A stretch of 64,000 bases of DNA from Phragmites australis (lineage: Eukaryota > Streptophyta > Magnoliopsida > Poales > Poaceae): assembly GCF_958298935.1 (NCBI RefSeq), contig NC_084924.1, forward strand, positions 24,773,819 through 24,837,818, given 5' to 3'. A model generated the notes under the pieces. That model made no database searches. It was not told the origin of the DNA and saw only the letters and a program-made list of their open reading frames with translations. Positions 22,925-34,586 of this stretch are shown in pieces. Each line of letters starts with the position of its first letter. Position 1 is the first letter of the stretch. The position numbers were made by a program, and so were the translations under genes.

Positions 22925-23875
22925 TTCACGACAGCGACTAAGGGCCGAGGGGGTCGCGGACTACCTCTCCAGCCTAGCCTTCAGCTTCGCCTTCGACGTG
23001 CCGTCACCAGGCTTCGGACGGAGCACCTCTGGAGCCGGGCAGCGTCTGAGGACCAAGGGGGTCGCGAGCCACCTCTCCAGCCTAGCCTTCGGCTTCGCCT
23101 TCGGCATGCCATCGCCAGGCTCCGCACAGAGTACCTCCGGAGCTGGGTAGCGGCTAAGGGCCGAAGGGGTCACGGACCACCTCCCCCGCCTAGCCTTCGG
23201 CTTCACCTCTGACACACTGTTGCCAGGCTCCAGACGGTGTACCTCCAGAGCCGGGTAGTGGCTAAGGGCCGAGGGGGTCGCGAACCACCTCTTCGGCCTA
23301 GCCTTCAGCTTTGCCTTTGACTCGCCATCACCATGCTCCGGACGGAGCACCTCCAGAGCCGGGTAGCAGCAAAGGACCGAGGGGGTCGTGGACCACCTCT
23401 CCGGCCTAGCCTTCGGCTTCGCCTCTGGTGTGCCATTGCTAGGCTCCAGATGGAGTACGTCCGGAGTCGGGCAGCGGCTAGGTACCGAGGGAGTCGCGGA
23501 CCACCTCCCCCGCCTTCGGCTTTGCCTCCGGCATGCCATCGCTAGGCTCCGGACGAAGCACCTCTGGAACCAGGCAGCGGCTAAGGGCTGAGGGGGTCAC
23601 GAACCACCTCCCTGCCTAGCCTTTGGTTTATCCTCTGGCACACCATCGCTAGGCTTCAGATGGAGTACCTCCGGAGACGGGCACTGGCTAAGGGCCGAGG
23701 GGGTCGCGGACCACCTCTCCCGCCTAGCCTTCGGCTTTGCCTCCGACGCACCGTCGCCAGGCTCCGGTCGAAGTACCTCCGGAGCCGGCTAGCGGCTAAG
23801 GGTCGAGGTGGTCGCGGACCACCTCTCCTGCCTAGCCTTCGACTTCGCCTCCGACACACCGTCGGCTTCAAAGTG
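22925..23875 (+). repeat. 108-bp tandem repeat array, about 9 copies (element A)
   Basis: The unit contains CTAAGGGCCGAGGGGGTCGC, CTAGCCTTCGGCTTCGCCT, CCAGGCTCCGGACGGAG and ACCTCCGGAGCCGGG. Successive AGGGCC markers at 22941, 23049, 23157, 23265 and 23373 are spaced exactly 108 bp. Because 108 is a multiple of three, frames stay open on both strands; the 192-codon minus-strand frame is such an artefact. The same repeat occurs in element B at 34587-35258. Tandem repeats in the 3' region are known in plant Tat elements. Confidence 0.92.
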
Positions 23876-24189
23876 CAATGATAAGCAGTCTTAAAAAGAA
23901 GAAGTATGACAATGCATACTTCCTTGATCTTTTATTTATCAACTATTATTTAGCACTTTTTGATTTCTTTGATTCTTTCACATATAGTATTTTTTATCAA
24001 AGATCAAAGCAATCAAGAGAGTTTAACCATGAAAAAATGTATTTCAAGTTGTCATTCGATTTAAAAAGTCATGACAAAAACTACACAGTTACACATATAG
24101 ATATGAAAGTGCAAAAACTCGTATGTAGCATAAGCATTAGCTTCAAAAGTCACATATGTATCAGATATGATGCTCATCATATTTCATGG
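23876..24189. other. AT-rich flank of the copia fragment
   Basis: No gene was recognised. It may be degraded copia 3' noncoding sequence on the minus strand, joined directly to the end of the 108-bp array. Confidence 0.35.
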
Positions 24190-25420
24190 TTTTTTTTATT
24201 TTTTATAAACTTGACAAGTTCCAAAATATATCCCATAGGATGAATAACACCAAGTTCTCCCTGAACAAAAGTAAACCGAGAAGAATCCAAAGATTTTGTG
24301 AAAAATGTGTGTCAATTGGTGTTCAGTATTCTCATGGAGAAGTTCAATATTTCCTTCTTAACATTGTCTCTAGGAAAATGAAATCCGATGTCAATGTGTT
24401 TAGTCCGAGAATGTTGCACAGGATTTTTAGCAATACTTATAGCACTAGTATTATCACAGAAAAGTGGAACACTCTCTAAATTAACCCCAAAATATTTAAG
24501 TGTAGAAATTATCCAAAGAGTTTGTGAACAACAACTAGTAGCAGCTACATATTCAAATTCAGTAGTAGATTGTGCAACAGAGGACTACTTCCTAGATGAC
24601 CATGTAACAAGAGAATTACCCAAGAAATGACATGTACCAAATGTACTTTTTCTATCAATTCGACAACCTCCAAAATTAGCATCAGAAAAGCTCTTTAGCT
24701 AATAGATGAAGAAGCAAAAAGTCAAATACCAAAATCTTGAGTTCCATGAAGATACCTTAGAATCCATTTGACAGCTTGTCGATGTGAAGCACGTGGGGAA
24801 GCTTTAAATCGTGCACACAAGCATATAGCAAATTGTATGTCTGGCCTTGAAGCGGTGAGATACAAAAGTGATCCAATGATACTTCTATATTCCTTTTCAT
24901 CAACTGGCTCACCATCTTCATCATGATCAAGTGTAGTTGTTGCTCCAATAGGTGTCATGATCGGTTTACTGTTTTCCATCTCAAAACATCGTAGAAAGTC
25001 TCATGTATACTTACTTTGATGAATAAAAGTACCTTCTTTGGTTTGTTTGACCTGAAGTCCCAAAAAGTACGTTAGTTCACCCATCATACTCATCTCAAAT
25101 TCCCTGCCCATCGTTTCTGAAAACTGGGACACCAAAGCATGAAAAGAACAACCAGAGATGATATCATCTAAATAAATCTGAACAAATAGTTGATCATTAC
25201 CATGCTTGAGTACAAACAACGTCTTGTTCACTTTTCCATTTCAAAACGTTTTTCAAGCAAAAAGGTTTTAAGCCTATCACATCACGCTCTAGGGGCTTGT
25301 TTTAAACCATACAAAATTTTAGACAACTTGTATACATAATCTGGATATTTAGGATTTTCAAAACCAGGTGGTTGCTTAACATAAATCGCATCATTAAAAC
25401 CAATTTTTCATCACCTGGTC
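24190..25420 (-). pseudogene. Tork-type Ty1/copia pol fragment: RT and RNase H
   Basis: On the minus strand the RT C-terminal part (25420-24980) shows VYKLSKILYGLKQAPRAW, the FVQIYLDDIISG active-site region with an intact DD pair, and SMMGELTYFLGLQVKQ. A stop or shift near 25000 precedes MENSKPIMTPIGATT and SIIGSLLYLTASRPDI. RNase H (24710-24240) shows GGCRIDRKST, SVAQSTTE, CDNTSAISIAKNP and RTKHID, ending in QGELGVIH. Integrase and gag are missing. The fragment abuts the Tat array at 23876 and the CACTA remnant beyond 25430, so both ends are truncated. Confidence 0.85.
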
Positions 25421-25434
25421 TCACATAAATTTTC

Positions 25435-26324
25435 TTTATTATTCAACCCTTATCTAGGACTGATTAAGGAAAAGTAAAAAAAAAAATACGCTCATAGCTA
25501 AAGTTTCTATATTGGAGGTTGCTAATTAAATAAAATATAAAAAATACAATTGGATCTTGCTACATACCTAAATATCATGGTTAATTTGTATAATTCATTG
25601 AAAATCAAAAATAAATATGCTCATACCTAAAGTTTCTATATTGTAGACTTCTAAATTTAATCCTTTGGTTCATTAGGATCAACTTTGAAGATTTGCTTAG
25701 ATCTCTATAGGGATAAGATCAACTTTGGATTTTCAGGTAACATTTTGAGTTAAAATGCTAAATATAGGATTAACCTTCGGGATTTTAACTTACTTGAGCT
25801 CAAGAGACTCCTGCTTCTAGCTTGCTTGCTATTGGGGAAAAATCCAGAGTTCACTTGTCCTGAAAATGAAGAAAGGGCAAATGAGCAAATGGAGAGGAAA
25901 GAAAGGATTTTGTTTGGATAGCTAGAGAGAGGTCATCTAGACTTATTTCTTGGCCAAAATTGAGCTTGAGTGGTGGGGGAATCAATGCGGGAGAAGGGAT
26001 GAAGTGGTTGTTGCCATAGGATATTTTGTGAGGGAGAGAGTACCGAAATGACTCTGTTAGCTTGAGATAGAAGAAGGTGGGGAAGAGTACGATATCACTG
26101 CCGGCTCATATAATCCACCGGTGGTGTTGTAGAGATATCACTGCTGGTCAGTAGATTAAACCGGTAATGATGAGATGTGGGTGCATCACTACCGGTTCAA
26201 TCTATCAGCCGGTAGTGATGACCTTTATCACTGTCAGTTCATAGGCCACGATGGCCGATTCTTTTCGCGCCACTTATGAACTGACAGTGATGGGTCGGCA
26301 TATAAGCCTAGTTTTGTAGTAGTG
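25435..26324. mobile_element. CACTA (En/Spm) transposon terminal remnant
   Basis: The right edge reads GTTTTGTAGTAGTG and ends at 26324; inverted, it is CACTACTACAAAAC, a CACTA terminus. The last 240 bp hold repeated ATCACTGCCGG/CCGGTAGTGATG blocks, typical subterminal repeats, and a 17-bp perfect hairpin. No transposase was found. The left end was not located; the 25435-26080 part is noncoding AT-rich sequence and is assigned to the element only tentatively. Confidence 0.65.
26227..26291. repeat. Perfect 17-bp inverted repeat near the CACTA end
   Basis: ATCACTGTCAGTTCATA at 26227-26243 pairs with TATGAACTGACAGTGAT at 26275-26291, with a 31-base loop. Confidence 0.9.
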
Positions 26325-29163
26325 ATCACAATACCACGCTTACAATATTATCATAACTAATTACAAAAGGACCCGAGGTCTAAAAGGAAAACATAACAGA
26401 AAAGGTAAACTACAGCACTAGAGGTTCTTCCATCTTCCACATGCGTCAACCGGGGGAACACTAGCCTAGAAAAGGAGCTCCAGGTCAAAGTCATCTCCAT
26501 TAAAAGATATAGCTTCATTGTTGGCTTCTGAACAGTGGTAGAATGCAAGAAGGATTCAAAGGGTGTGAGTACATAATGTACTCCACAAGTGTAGGAAAAC
26601 ATGCTATGGGGCTTAAGTCAAGAAATCGTTAGACACTGGTTAACTGCACTAAGCAACTATGAACTATAACTCTTACAACATGGACCCTATTTACTAAGTG
26701 CAAAAACACAACTATATCAAGAAGAACAGCTCATCGGATTCCATCTGACTACCAAGACTCTCCAGGTAATCCAATTACCTGGCTACCCGACTAGCAATAC
26801 TAGAACCCTGGTCCTAAATAATCAAGAGGAAGTCCAAGCCGCTCTTGACCGTGAGCACGACTGATCGATCAGTTTGACACTCTGCAGAGTTTCCACAACT
26901 TTCACCACAAGTCATGATTCCCGTGTTGCTTCACACTTCTAGGGTGTGGAGTTGAGGTTTTACTACAAGGCCTTTACAAAGCTCACACCAACTTGCAGGC
27001 ACCCGTTGAGATTTCACCGCTAACAGTGATTCCATCACTACATAAGCCCCCTCTTGTACTACACAATCGTCCACTGGTGCCATACCCATATAAGCCTCAT
27101 GGTTGTGTGGTTTTGCCGGGTTACATGCTTCAAGAATCGATCATTAGGAACCCACACAGAAACAACCACAAACCAACTATGTATTACCCGGACACGTGCA
27201 TTCCTGCACCATCGTCACACAAACATCTTGTTAGGATCCCTATACCATGTTACTAAAAAATTACCATACCCAGTTCTTGTTGCATAGACATTAGCTAAGA
27301 TTAACAAGTACCCAACTATGACAGCACTAGCATAACTACTCATCATTACCCTTGATTCATCAATGGCAACAAGGATAATCACACATAATCTAGTAAACCC
27401 TAACATGGGATTCCAATTTAGACAAGCATACAATGAAGGAGAAATAACTATATTATTATTCTAAAATAGGAGCAAGATGTTCAAGGACAGTTTCCTTCAG
27501 CTAAGGGTTGCTCGAAATCTTCAAAAGCTTGGTTTGTAGGTTCACGACTCCTCACCTCCTAATTGGCACATCAAAAAAAGCAAACAAGAGAAACTACTAA
27601 GGAAAGTACACCAAACAGTAGAAAACTAATCAAAACCCCTATAAAAAGATTCTACACACCACTACAAGAATGTGAGAGCAAAAATCACCGAAATTGGAGC
27701 TACTAGCAAAAAGTTATGAGCATTTGAAGCTTAGGGGCTTTTTGCAAATTTAACTTCATTTCAGAGAATAAACCGATTAATTTTCATACTGAAAATATTG
27801 ATTATTGCGCAAGATGACATCATAAAGTAATTATTTTTCTTTTGATAACTCAAGAAAGAGGTCCATGGATCATGGCCTGGTGGCCGGTCCATTGGTCCAC
27901 GCTAGACTGATTACACAAGACGAAGGGGGTACGTGATATCGGCAGTTGGATCACGATCGGATGGCTGGGGTTTGATAGAGGGTGGATGAACTGTCGAGCG
28001 ATGCAGACACGGGCGGCAGCCGACTGACAGCGGCTGCTGGCTAGAGCCTCACCGGAGATGCACGAAATCGCACATCCAGCCACGGATCGTGACAAGAAGA
28101 GGTGCAAAAGAGAGAGGGGGACACGAGGAGCAGTACCGAGCATTTCATGATGGCAGAGAGGGATGGAGGGAGGCTGGCAATGGAGAGGGGTGGTCGGGTG
28201 TGGCTCGAAGTCGGTGCGGCGGTGCTCCAGGTGTTTGGTGACACTGAGAAGCAGCCAGGAAGTCCACCAGTGACCTTGCGATACCGTAGGGGGAAGAAAT
28301 GAGCGGCGGTGGAGCTTTCTACTGACAACAGGGAAGAATGCCATGACGACAGCGCTAGAAAGAGAGAGAGGGGGGAAAAACAACCTGACAGGGTGCTCAG
28401 GATGGGTTTATATAGGGAGGAGAGGTTTCGAGCAGGGAGACCAACACGGCTGGAGCCATTTCCAACCTGGCGGCCACTATGGCTTTAAATGCGGTGGTTT
28501 CTACATTTGAGATGGTAAAGAAGGGGAAAATAGCCAAGGATATTTGATTGAGGGGCGAGAATCGCGGGCATAGCCTTTAATCGACAGGAAACGACTCAGG
28601 GGTGGCGCGAATTTGAATCAGCTAGTGAGATTTAGGGTGGATTCAGCAGCAGGAGGGAAGGGGAAGAAAATGAGCCGGCAGCTTGGGTGGGTAGCTCAAC
28701 TGGGCAGCTTGGCTCGATGCGGGGCCCTCTTGGTAGAGAAAGAGGGCGGGAGTGGCGGATCGGGCGTTGTGGGCAAGCTGGCTCGGGCTGCCCAGCGCGG
28801 AAGAAGGGGAGGCGGCCCGTGTGGGAAGGGAAAAAGGAGAGAGGGGGAGGGAGAAGGTTGGGTTGGGAAGGAAAATCAGCCTAGAAGGGTTTGACATTTT
28901 TTAGAATGCTTTTATTTTTATGGTTTTTGAGCCAAATTCAAAAGAAGTTTTAAACGGTCTACTTCTAGTGACCTTTTGCAAACATTTTTCAAGCATAAAA
29001 CCTTATTGCAACTACTGCAACATGAATGCAACAAACTTAACTATAACCTATGGCAAATTTAAATTTAAAAATTAATTTCCTTTATTTGAATAAAATCTAC
29101 AACTCCTATTTAGTTCTAGCAAATTTTAAACTATTGTGAAAATTGAAAGTATAGGATGTTACA
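26325..29163 (-). repeat. 3' LTR of minus-strand Tekay element (end truncated)
   Basis: On the minus strand the LTR starts TGTAACATCC at 29163, directly after a polypurine tract, and runs to the CACTA edge at 26324. The expected GTGTGACA end is not seen, so the 3' end is cut. TATA is at 28407-28415. It contains the conserved Tekay module with CTCTGCAGAGT near 26880-26890 and a GTACATTATGTACTC motif near 26570. ORFs inside, including a 177-codon one, follow the CT-rich leader and are not supported as genes. Confidence 0.75.
28407..28415 (-). promoter_or_regulatory. TATA box of the minus-strand Tekay LTR
   Basis: The minus strand reads CTATATAAA, about 750 bp from the LTR start, followed by a CT-rich leader. 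Confidence 0.6.
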
Positions 29164-31450
29164 AACCTACCCCCCTTTGGTTGAATCTCACCCTCGAGAT
29201 TCGGAAGGATCGAAGAAGGGATGGAAAAACTCTGCTTTCAGATCATATTCTCTTTCCCAAGTTCCTTCCGCTTCGGAGTGATGCTGCCACTGCACTTTGC
29301 ACATACAGACTCGCCTATTTCGGGTAACCTATTTTGACATTTCAAGAATTTTGGCCAGATACTCTGAGTAAGAGAGATCTTCTTGCACATCTAGTCTTCT
29401 CCTAGCTGCTCTTTGAGAACTCTCAGACACTTTTATCAACTATGACACATGGAAAACATCGTGTACTCCTGAGAGTTGAGGTGTTAACTAAAGTTGGAAA
29501 GCTACTTCTCCTCATCTTCCTAGTATCTTGTATGCACCAATAAACCGAGGTGAAAGCTTGCCTTTGACCTTGAATTTGTGTAGAACTCTTATAGGTGACA
29601 CTTTGAAATATACAAAGTCTCCTACTTCGAAAGTCAATTCTCATCGTCAATTATCTGCATAGCTCTTTTGTCCTGACTGAGCAATTTTTAGAATATGCCT
29701 GATCTCTTGTCCTTGTCTTCCTTCTTATCTCAGAACTTCTAGACCTGAATACTTGACTTTCCTTGGTCTGGTTCTATAATTAGTGGGGTTCTACACTTAT
29801 TCCATATAAGGCTTCAAAAGGATACATTTTGAGACTAGCTTGATAAGTGTTGTAGTACGAAAACTCCACATACGACAGATTCTTGTCCCAACTATTACTA
29901 TCCTTCAATTCACATGCTCTCAACATGTCTTTAAGGATTTGATTCACTCTTTCCGTCTAACCGTCAGTTTGTGGATGATATGCTGAGTTGAAATTTAACC
30001 TTGTATCCATAGATTTATGTAAGCATTGCAAGAACCGTGAAGTAAACTAACTGCCACGATTAGATATAATTATCTTGGATACTCCATGTAGACACAAAAT
30101 TCTAGACATATATAACTCATCTAGCTTCGGACCTTGATAGGTTTATTTGACTGGAATTAAATGAGCTACTTTTGCCAATTGATCGACTATGACGCATATG
30201 AATTATATCCTGACTGTGTTCAAGGTATACCCACTATGAAATCCATGCTAATTTACTCCCACTTCCATTTAGGTACTTTCAATGGCTACAGCAGCCCTAC
30301 TGGTCTTTGATGCTCTGCTTTGACCTGCTGGCAGATATCACACAAAACCACATATTATGTTACTGCATGTTTCATTCCATACCACCAATACTAATCTTTA
30401 AGATCTTGGTACATCATGGTACTCCCTGGGTGAATGGAATATATTGAATCATGAGCTTCTCCTAAAATTGTATTTCGAATAGCCTTCAAATCCGGAGCAC
30501 ATATCCAGTGCTTGTACCGCACTATACCTTTCTCATCTTCAGTGAAATCTGGTGCTTTGCTGATTTTGATGAGCTGCTTCATTTCTAGGATCTTTTCATC
30601 CTCAGGCTGACCTTTCCTTATATCTGGTTCAAGTGTCGAGTCTTTTTCCATGGTAACTATCTTGGTGTTACACACCATTCCCAAATTCAACTTCTCAAAT
30701 TCCTTGTATAGCCCGAGACTCATCTCTTGAAGAGTTATAGCGTTGACCTGAGATTTTCTACTCAAGTCATTAGCCACTACATTTTCCTTTCCTGGATGAT
30801 ACTTGATCCCCAAATTGTAATCTTTAATAAGTTCTACCCATATGCTTGTATAAGGTTAAGATCCAGTTGAGTGAACATATACTTCAAGCTCTGATGATTT
30901 AAATAGATCTCAAACCATTGACCTATTAGATAGTGTCTCCAGATCTTGAGTGCTTGAACTACTACAACTAGCTCCAAGTTATGTGTCGGGTAGTTCTCTT
31001 CATGCTTCCTAAACTACCTGGATGTATATGCTATTACATGACCTTCTTGCATGAGCACACATCCTAAACCTCGATGAGATGCATCACAGTACACAGAGAG
31101 TGGCTTCTGGGTATCAGGCATGATCAGTATTGGTGCTGAGATTAATCTTTTCTTTAACTCATTGAAACTAGCTTATTCACTGGCTGTCCAAATGAACTCT
31201 GCTTCTTTCTCTACCAGTTTTGTCATTGACTTCACTATCTTGGAGAAACCTTCTATGAACAACCAGCAAAATCCCGCTAGACCCAAGAAACTGCAGATCT
31301 CTTAAACATGCTGCGGTGGTTTCTAGTTCATAACATCTCTCACTTTAGATGGGTCCACAGATACACCTCCTGCCGATATTATGTGTCCTAGGAAGGGAAC
31401 TTCCTTCATCAACTAGTACTCACACTTGCTTAACTTGTATACAGCTGGTT
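29164..31450 (-). pseudogene. Tekay pol: RT end, RNase H, integrase (broken)
   Basis: Read on the minus strand, the RT thumb and connection has EVPFLGHIISAGGVSVDPSKV (about 31420-31340) and FLGLAGF. RNase H follows with [30 protein letters not shown] and IKYHPGKENVVANDLSRK. A 140-codon open frame (30813-30391) holds the linker and the zinc-binding part of integrase (H-G and H-P-G spacing), after which the integrase core and C-terminus are scattered through several frames to 29170. The RT palm with its YXDD site is missing because gag is joined directly to the RT thumb. Stops are frequent. Confidence 0.82.
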
Positions 31451-32069
31451 CTCCATTAGCTTATGCAATACCATCCTTAGGTGTTTCTCATGCTCTTCCT
31501 CATCTTCTATTTCTTTGGAACTTGACTAATAGGATTGCCTTGTTTAACTGAGGCAACTTGATTTTGGTTTTCTTGAAAAGTTTGGCCCTGTTAGGTTGAA
31601 ATTCACTGTAGGTAATCACCCAATCACTGATGTTGAGATCCTGGGGTCTACCTTGTGCCCAGATGTTCTGTTGGTCCTTGGAGTTCCGTCCTTGATCGTT
31701 AAAGTATTGGGGTTGACTCTGACGCTGCTGGGGTGTTGTAGTCGGAAGGCGAGAATTGCTTCCTGATTGCTGATATGGGAAGGGCATCTCCATCTTGTTG
31801 TTATCTTCCATCCTATATTTCTTGTGTTCCACATATGAAGCTCGATTAACTTGTTGCATGCTTTTCAAGGACTAAGCCATGGTCTGAAGGATATGTATAT
31901 CCAAGAGTTGCTCCATGTTGAATTGAGGCGGGCGGTGTTCCAGTAGGGGCTGGTTGTCGTTGTCGTTGTTGCTATCTTTACCAAGTTGTCCTTCCCTCGA
32001 GTTCACCATCTGATCGGGGATGAAAAGGAAGGTTGGGGTAAGAGAATGAAATAGAAAGAGAAGACCCAA
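31451..32069 (-). pseudogene. Tekay gag N-terminal part
   Basis: On the minus strand, starting around 32010, the frame has MVNSREGQLGKD and PPQFNMEQLLDIHI, a Tekay gag start, then a stop at about 31870. Downstream, MKSMQQVNRASYVEHKKY and a Gln/Pro-rich segment continue to 31500. Most of gag after this and the RT palm are deleted. The 5' side is cut by Tat LTR B at 32208, leaving 140 bp of leader without a PBS. Confidence 0.65.
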
Positions 32070-32207
32070 CTATACTATTAACTATAGAGATAGTAAGCCT
32101 ATAGAAAATGTGGCTGTGAACTAGATGCTAAAGCATCCCACAACACACACCAGCACTGAGATGGCAAATCCAAATCACACAAGGCACACCACAGAATCCA
32201 AATCCAT

Positions 32208-33142
32208 TGTTGGAGCAAGAGTTCGTCTTACCCCAGCAAATACGGCGAGAGTTTCTTCTAAAGAGGAGACTCAAGCATGGAAACGAAGTTTGAGAGAAAT
32301 GAACACCACGAGTATATTGATGGTAGGAAAATGGATCAATCTGGGGGGAGAATCACAGGTTTGCTGTGGTTCTTACCCTGTGTTCGTCTTTTTTCTGCCT
32401 TCTTCCCAGACGACCATAGCCCCCTATTTACAGGGCCATGTGTAGCTTGGTGTACAAGTTATCATAATGTATGAATATCTGGGACCTGACCGAATTACTG
32501 GGCCTCATCCTAGATAACTACTTTCTATCTTATTAGGGACGCAAATATCCACTATGGTAACTATCGTGGTGCTTGCCCCCTCCAGTGCGGTGAGCCAGTC
32601 GCCAATTGCGGCCCGACACTGCACTGTCAGGGGTCTCAGGATAGCCTCCATTACGCCAAGGTTTCAATGTGGCGCCCATCAGCCTAGGCCTTTAATGCCA
32701 GTCACTTCTTGACAGGCAAAGCACGACTAGTGCTCTCCTTTCGGTAGATCTTCTCAGGGACTACTGAATCACCCTGCTATCTTCGGGAAGGTGGCCCGAT
32801 CATACGGAGGCGGGGGGCCTCGGGAGGCATGGATCTGGGAGGTGAATGCTTCGAGAAGCAGGGATTCAGGAGGTGAATGCTTCGGGAAGAAGGGCTCCGA
32901 AAGGCTGTGGCTTCAGGGACACTGAGCCTTCGGGAGGCTGAGGCTTCGGGGGATCGAGGCTTCTGGAGGTTGAGCCAGTTAGGCCAAGGGAAGGCTTTGT
33001 AGGTGTGAGGAGGTACTGTGAAGGGATCTAACGACCTCGGAGGTTGAACCTTTAGCTGGGGATTCGTAGATCAAGGCTCTGGGGGGACTTGGATGGTACT
33101 CTTCAACCATTATCCTCAGGATGGTTTATTTTCCCCCCAATA
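32208..33142 (-). repeat. 3' LTR of Tat-type gypsy element B
   Basis: This minus-strand LTR is 935 bp, the same family as LTR A. It ends TGTTGGAGCAAGAG on the plus strand (CTCTTGCTCCAACA inverted) and starts with GGGGGGAAAATAAACCATCC; the first bases are mutated from TGTTG to TATTG. A polypurine run (GAGGGGGTAC, minus strand) adjoins at 33145-33155, so this is the 3' LTR. The TATA box is degenerate. Confidence 0.85.
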
Positions 33143-33600
33143 GTACCCCCTCATTCTCGGGCGCCAACATTTCGGGGGGGGGGGGGGGAGAAGATGCAGA
33201 TGAAAAATTAACCCCAGCGTGGTGTCGTATCAAGGATGCCTGATGGTGATTCTTTGTCTTTCGATGTCACTAGAGTAGAGGTTTCGTGTAGGTTTGAAGA
33301 ATCACGTACGCTCACCTAGCGGGACAAGACATGTCACTACTGCGTTCTGACTAGATAATGCGAGGGGTCACTAGGGTCTTGTGCCCGTGATCCTGTCATG
33401 TGCCGAAAGAGGTTTGGGTCATTAATGCAACAGGACGTCTGCGTGAGAAAATGAGGCATTTCGTCGTGGAGTACTGGCACATGTTGGAGAGAAACTGGAT
33501 AGGGCCACGGTCCCATCCCCAAGGAGTCTTAATGGGAGGACACGGCGACATTCATCCAGCTTCATCCTCCAGACCTACGTGGCTGTGTGGCTCGGGTATA
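33143..33600 (+). promoter_or_regulatory. Putative promoter of the antisense ORF in element B
   Basis: Between the LTR and the antisense ORF, this stretch has a 13-G run at 33176-33188 and a TATA box, GTATAAAG, at 33596-33603 on the plus strand, opposite to the element's own direction. Element C has the same arrangement with TATA at 62792. No other gene was seen here. Confidence 0.5.
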
Positions 33601-33664
33601 AAGCCGGGGTTACCCAGTTGGAGCCTCCACAGCCCATGAGCAAGCAGTTATCCTTGACTTGAGT

Positions 33665-34104
33665 ATGGCATCGTCTTCCTCCTCATCCTCCTCGGAGACA
33701 TCGAGATCTCGACGGCTCCTTCGGGAGTCAGGCTATTTCGGTCATCGGTAGAGTCATCAGAGGAGAAACAGCTTCCTCCTCTGCAGGGGAGGCGGGTGTC
33801 CTCTGCTCCGGGTCGACCTTTTGCCAGGAAGGGCATGCCTGTCGAGACCATCGATATCTTCGATGATGACGAGGAGATCGACTAGAATCTCTTGTTAAGG
33901 GAGAGTGAGCCGGCGTCAATGGGGCCAGCGATGAAGCAGGAAGAGGCCAGGAAGGCGAGGGAGAGGGCCTCGCTGATGACCTCTTCGGACTCCTCAGGGT
34001 CCTCTGGCAGCTCGGGAGCCGGCTACTACATCGGCTTCTGCAACCGTAGGGCGCAGATGAGGCACATATGCTGTCTCATGCATGGCCCCTGCCGGGACCC
34101 ATAG
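33665..34104 (+). pseudogene. Decayed antisense additional ORF of Tat element B
   Basis: Downstream of the plus-strand TATA, an ATG at 33665 begins MASSSSSSSSETSRSRRLL but soon meets a stop. Shifted frames then read MPVETIDIFDDDEEID (33835-33884) and a segment with EEARKARERASLMTSSDSSG and CNRRAQMRHICCLMHGPC, ending at 34102. Composition is Ser-, Asp- and Glu-rich. It sits antisense to the element between array and 3' LTR, where Tat elements can carry an extra gene. The Transposase_28-like domain of the element C ORF was not found here. Confidence 0.5.
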
Positions 34105-34586
34105 GAGGTGAAGGCAGTCACCGGGATGTCATACTTGGTGATGCCATGATATATCCATGTCATGGAGGAGCTTAGTCACCTTGTACTCTTTCTCCCTTGT
34201 TTCGCTCCACAGGGATCTATCTTCTTCGTGGCAACTTCTGTACGGTTGTTTTAGTTTGTATCCCCTGGATGTACCGGTTGTTTAATAATATAACGTGGGT
34301 CTTTGGGAATGGTCGTGTCTTCCAACGTATCGCAATGCGAGAGGACCTTTCGAAGCTGTAGCCGCATGCGTGCGTGCTTTCGTGCCTCCCAACCATACTT
34401 CTTCGTCCCTTTCGAAGGTGATGGCTAGTTTTTTTGACGACTGGTGCATACTTAGGCTAACTGAGGAGAACCGGGTGGAGTAGTGGCGATCCCGTCACCT
34501 CTGGTTACTGCGTACTTCTTCCTAATTTTTTCCAGATTTCTGACTCAGCGAAGTCCCTTTGGAACCTCTGGAGATGAGCTCCGGAG
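34105..34586 (+). other. Element B noncoding stretch between ORF and array
   Basis: No clear gene. A TAATAATATAAC-like sequence near 34281 could be a 3' end for the antisense transcript. Short open frames lack homology that I can recognise. Confidence 0.35.

Noticed and set aside
22961..23539. 192-codon open frame on the minus strand
   Set aside because: It lies wholly in the 108-bp array; the period of 36 codons keeps it open. No recognisable protein.
27850..28383. 177-codon frame on the minus strand
   Set aside because: It lies in the leader part of a Tekay LTR just after TATA; composition follows a CT-rich leader and no domain is seen.
19378..33142. LTR A and LTR B as the two LTRs of one element
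   Set aside because: They are in opposite orientation, and unrelated elements lie between; they are at most inverted halves.
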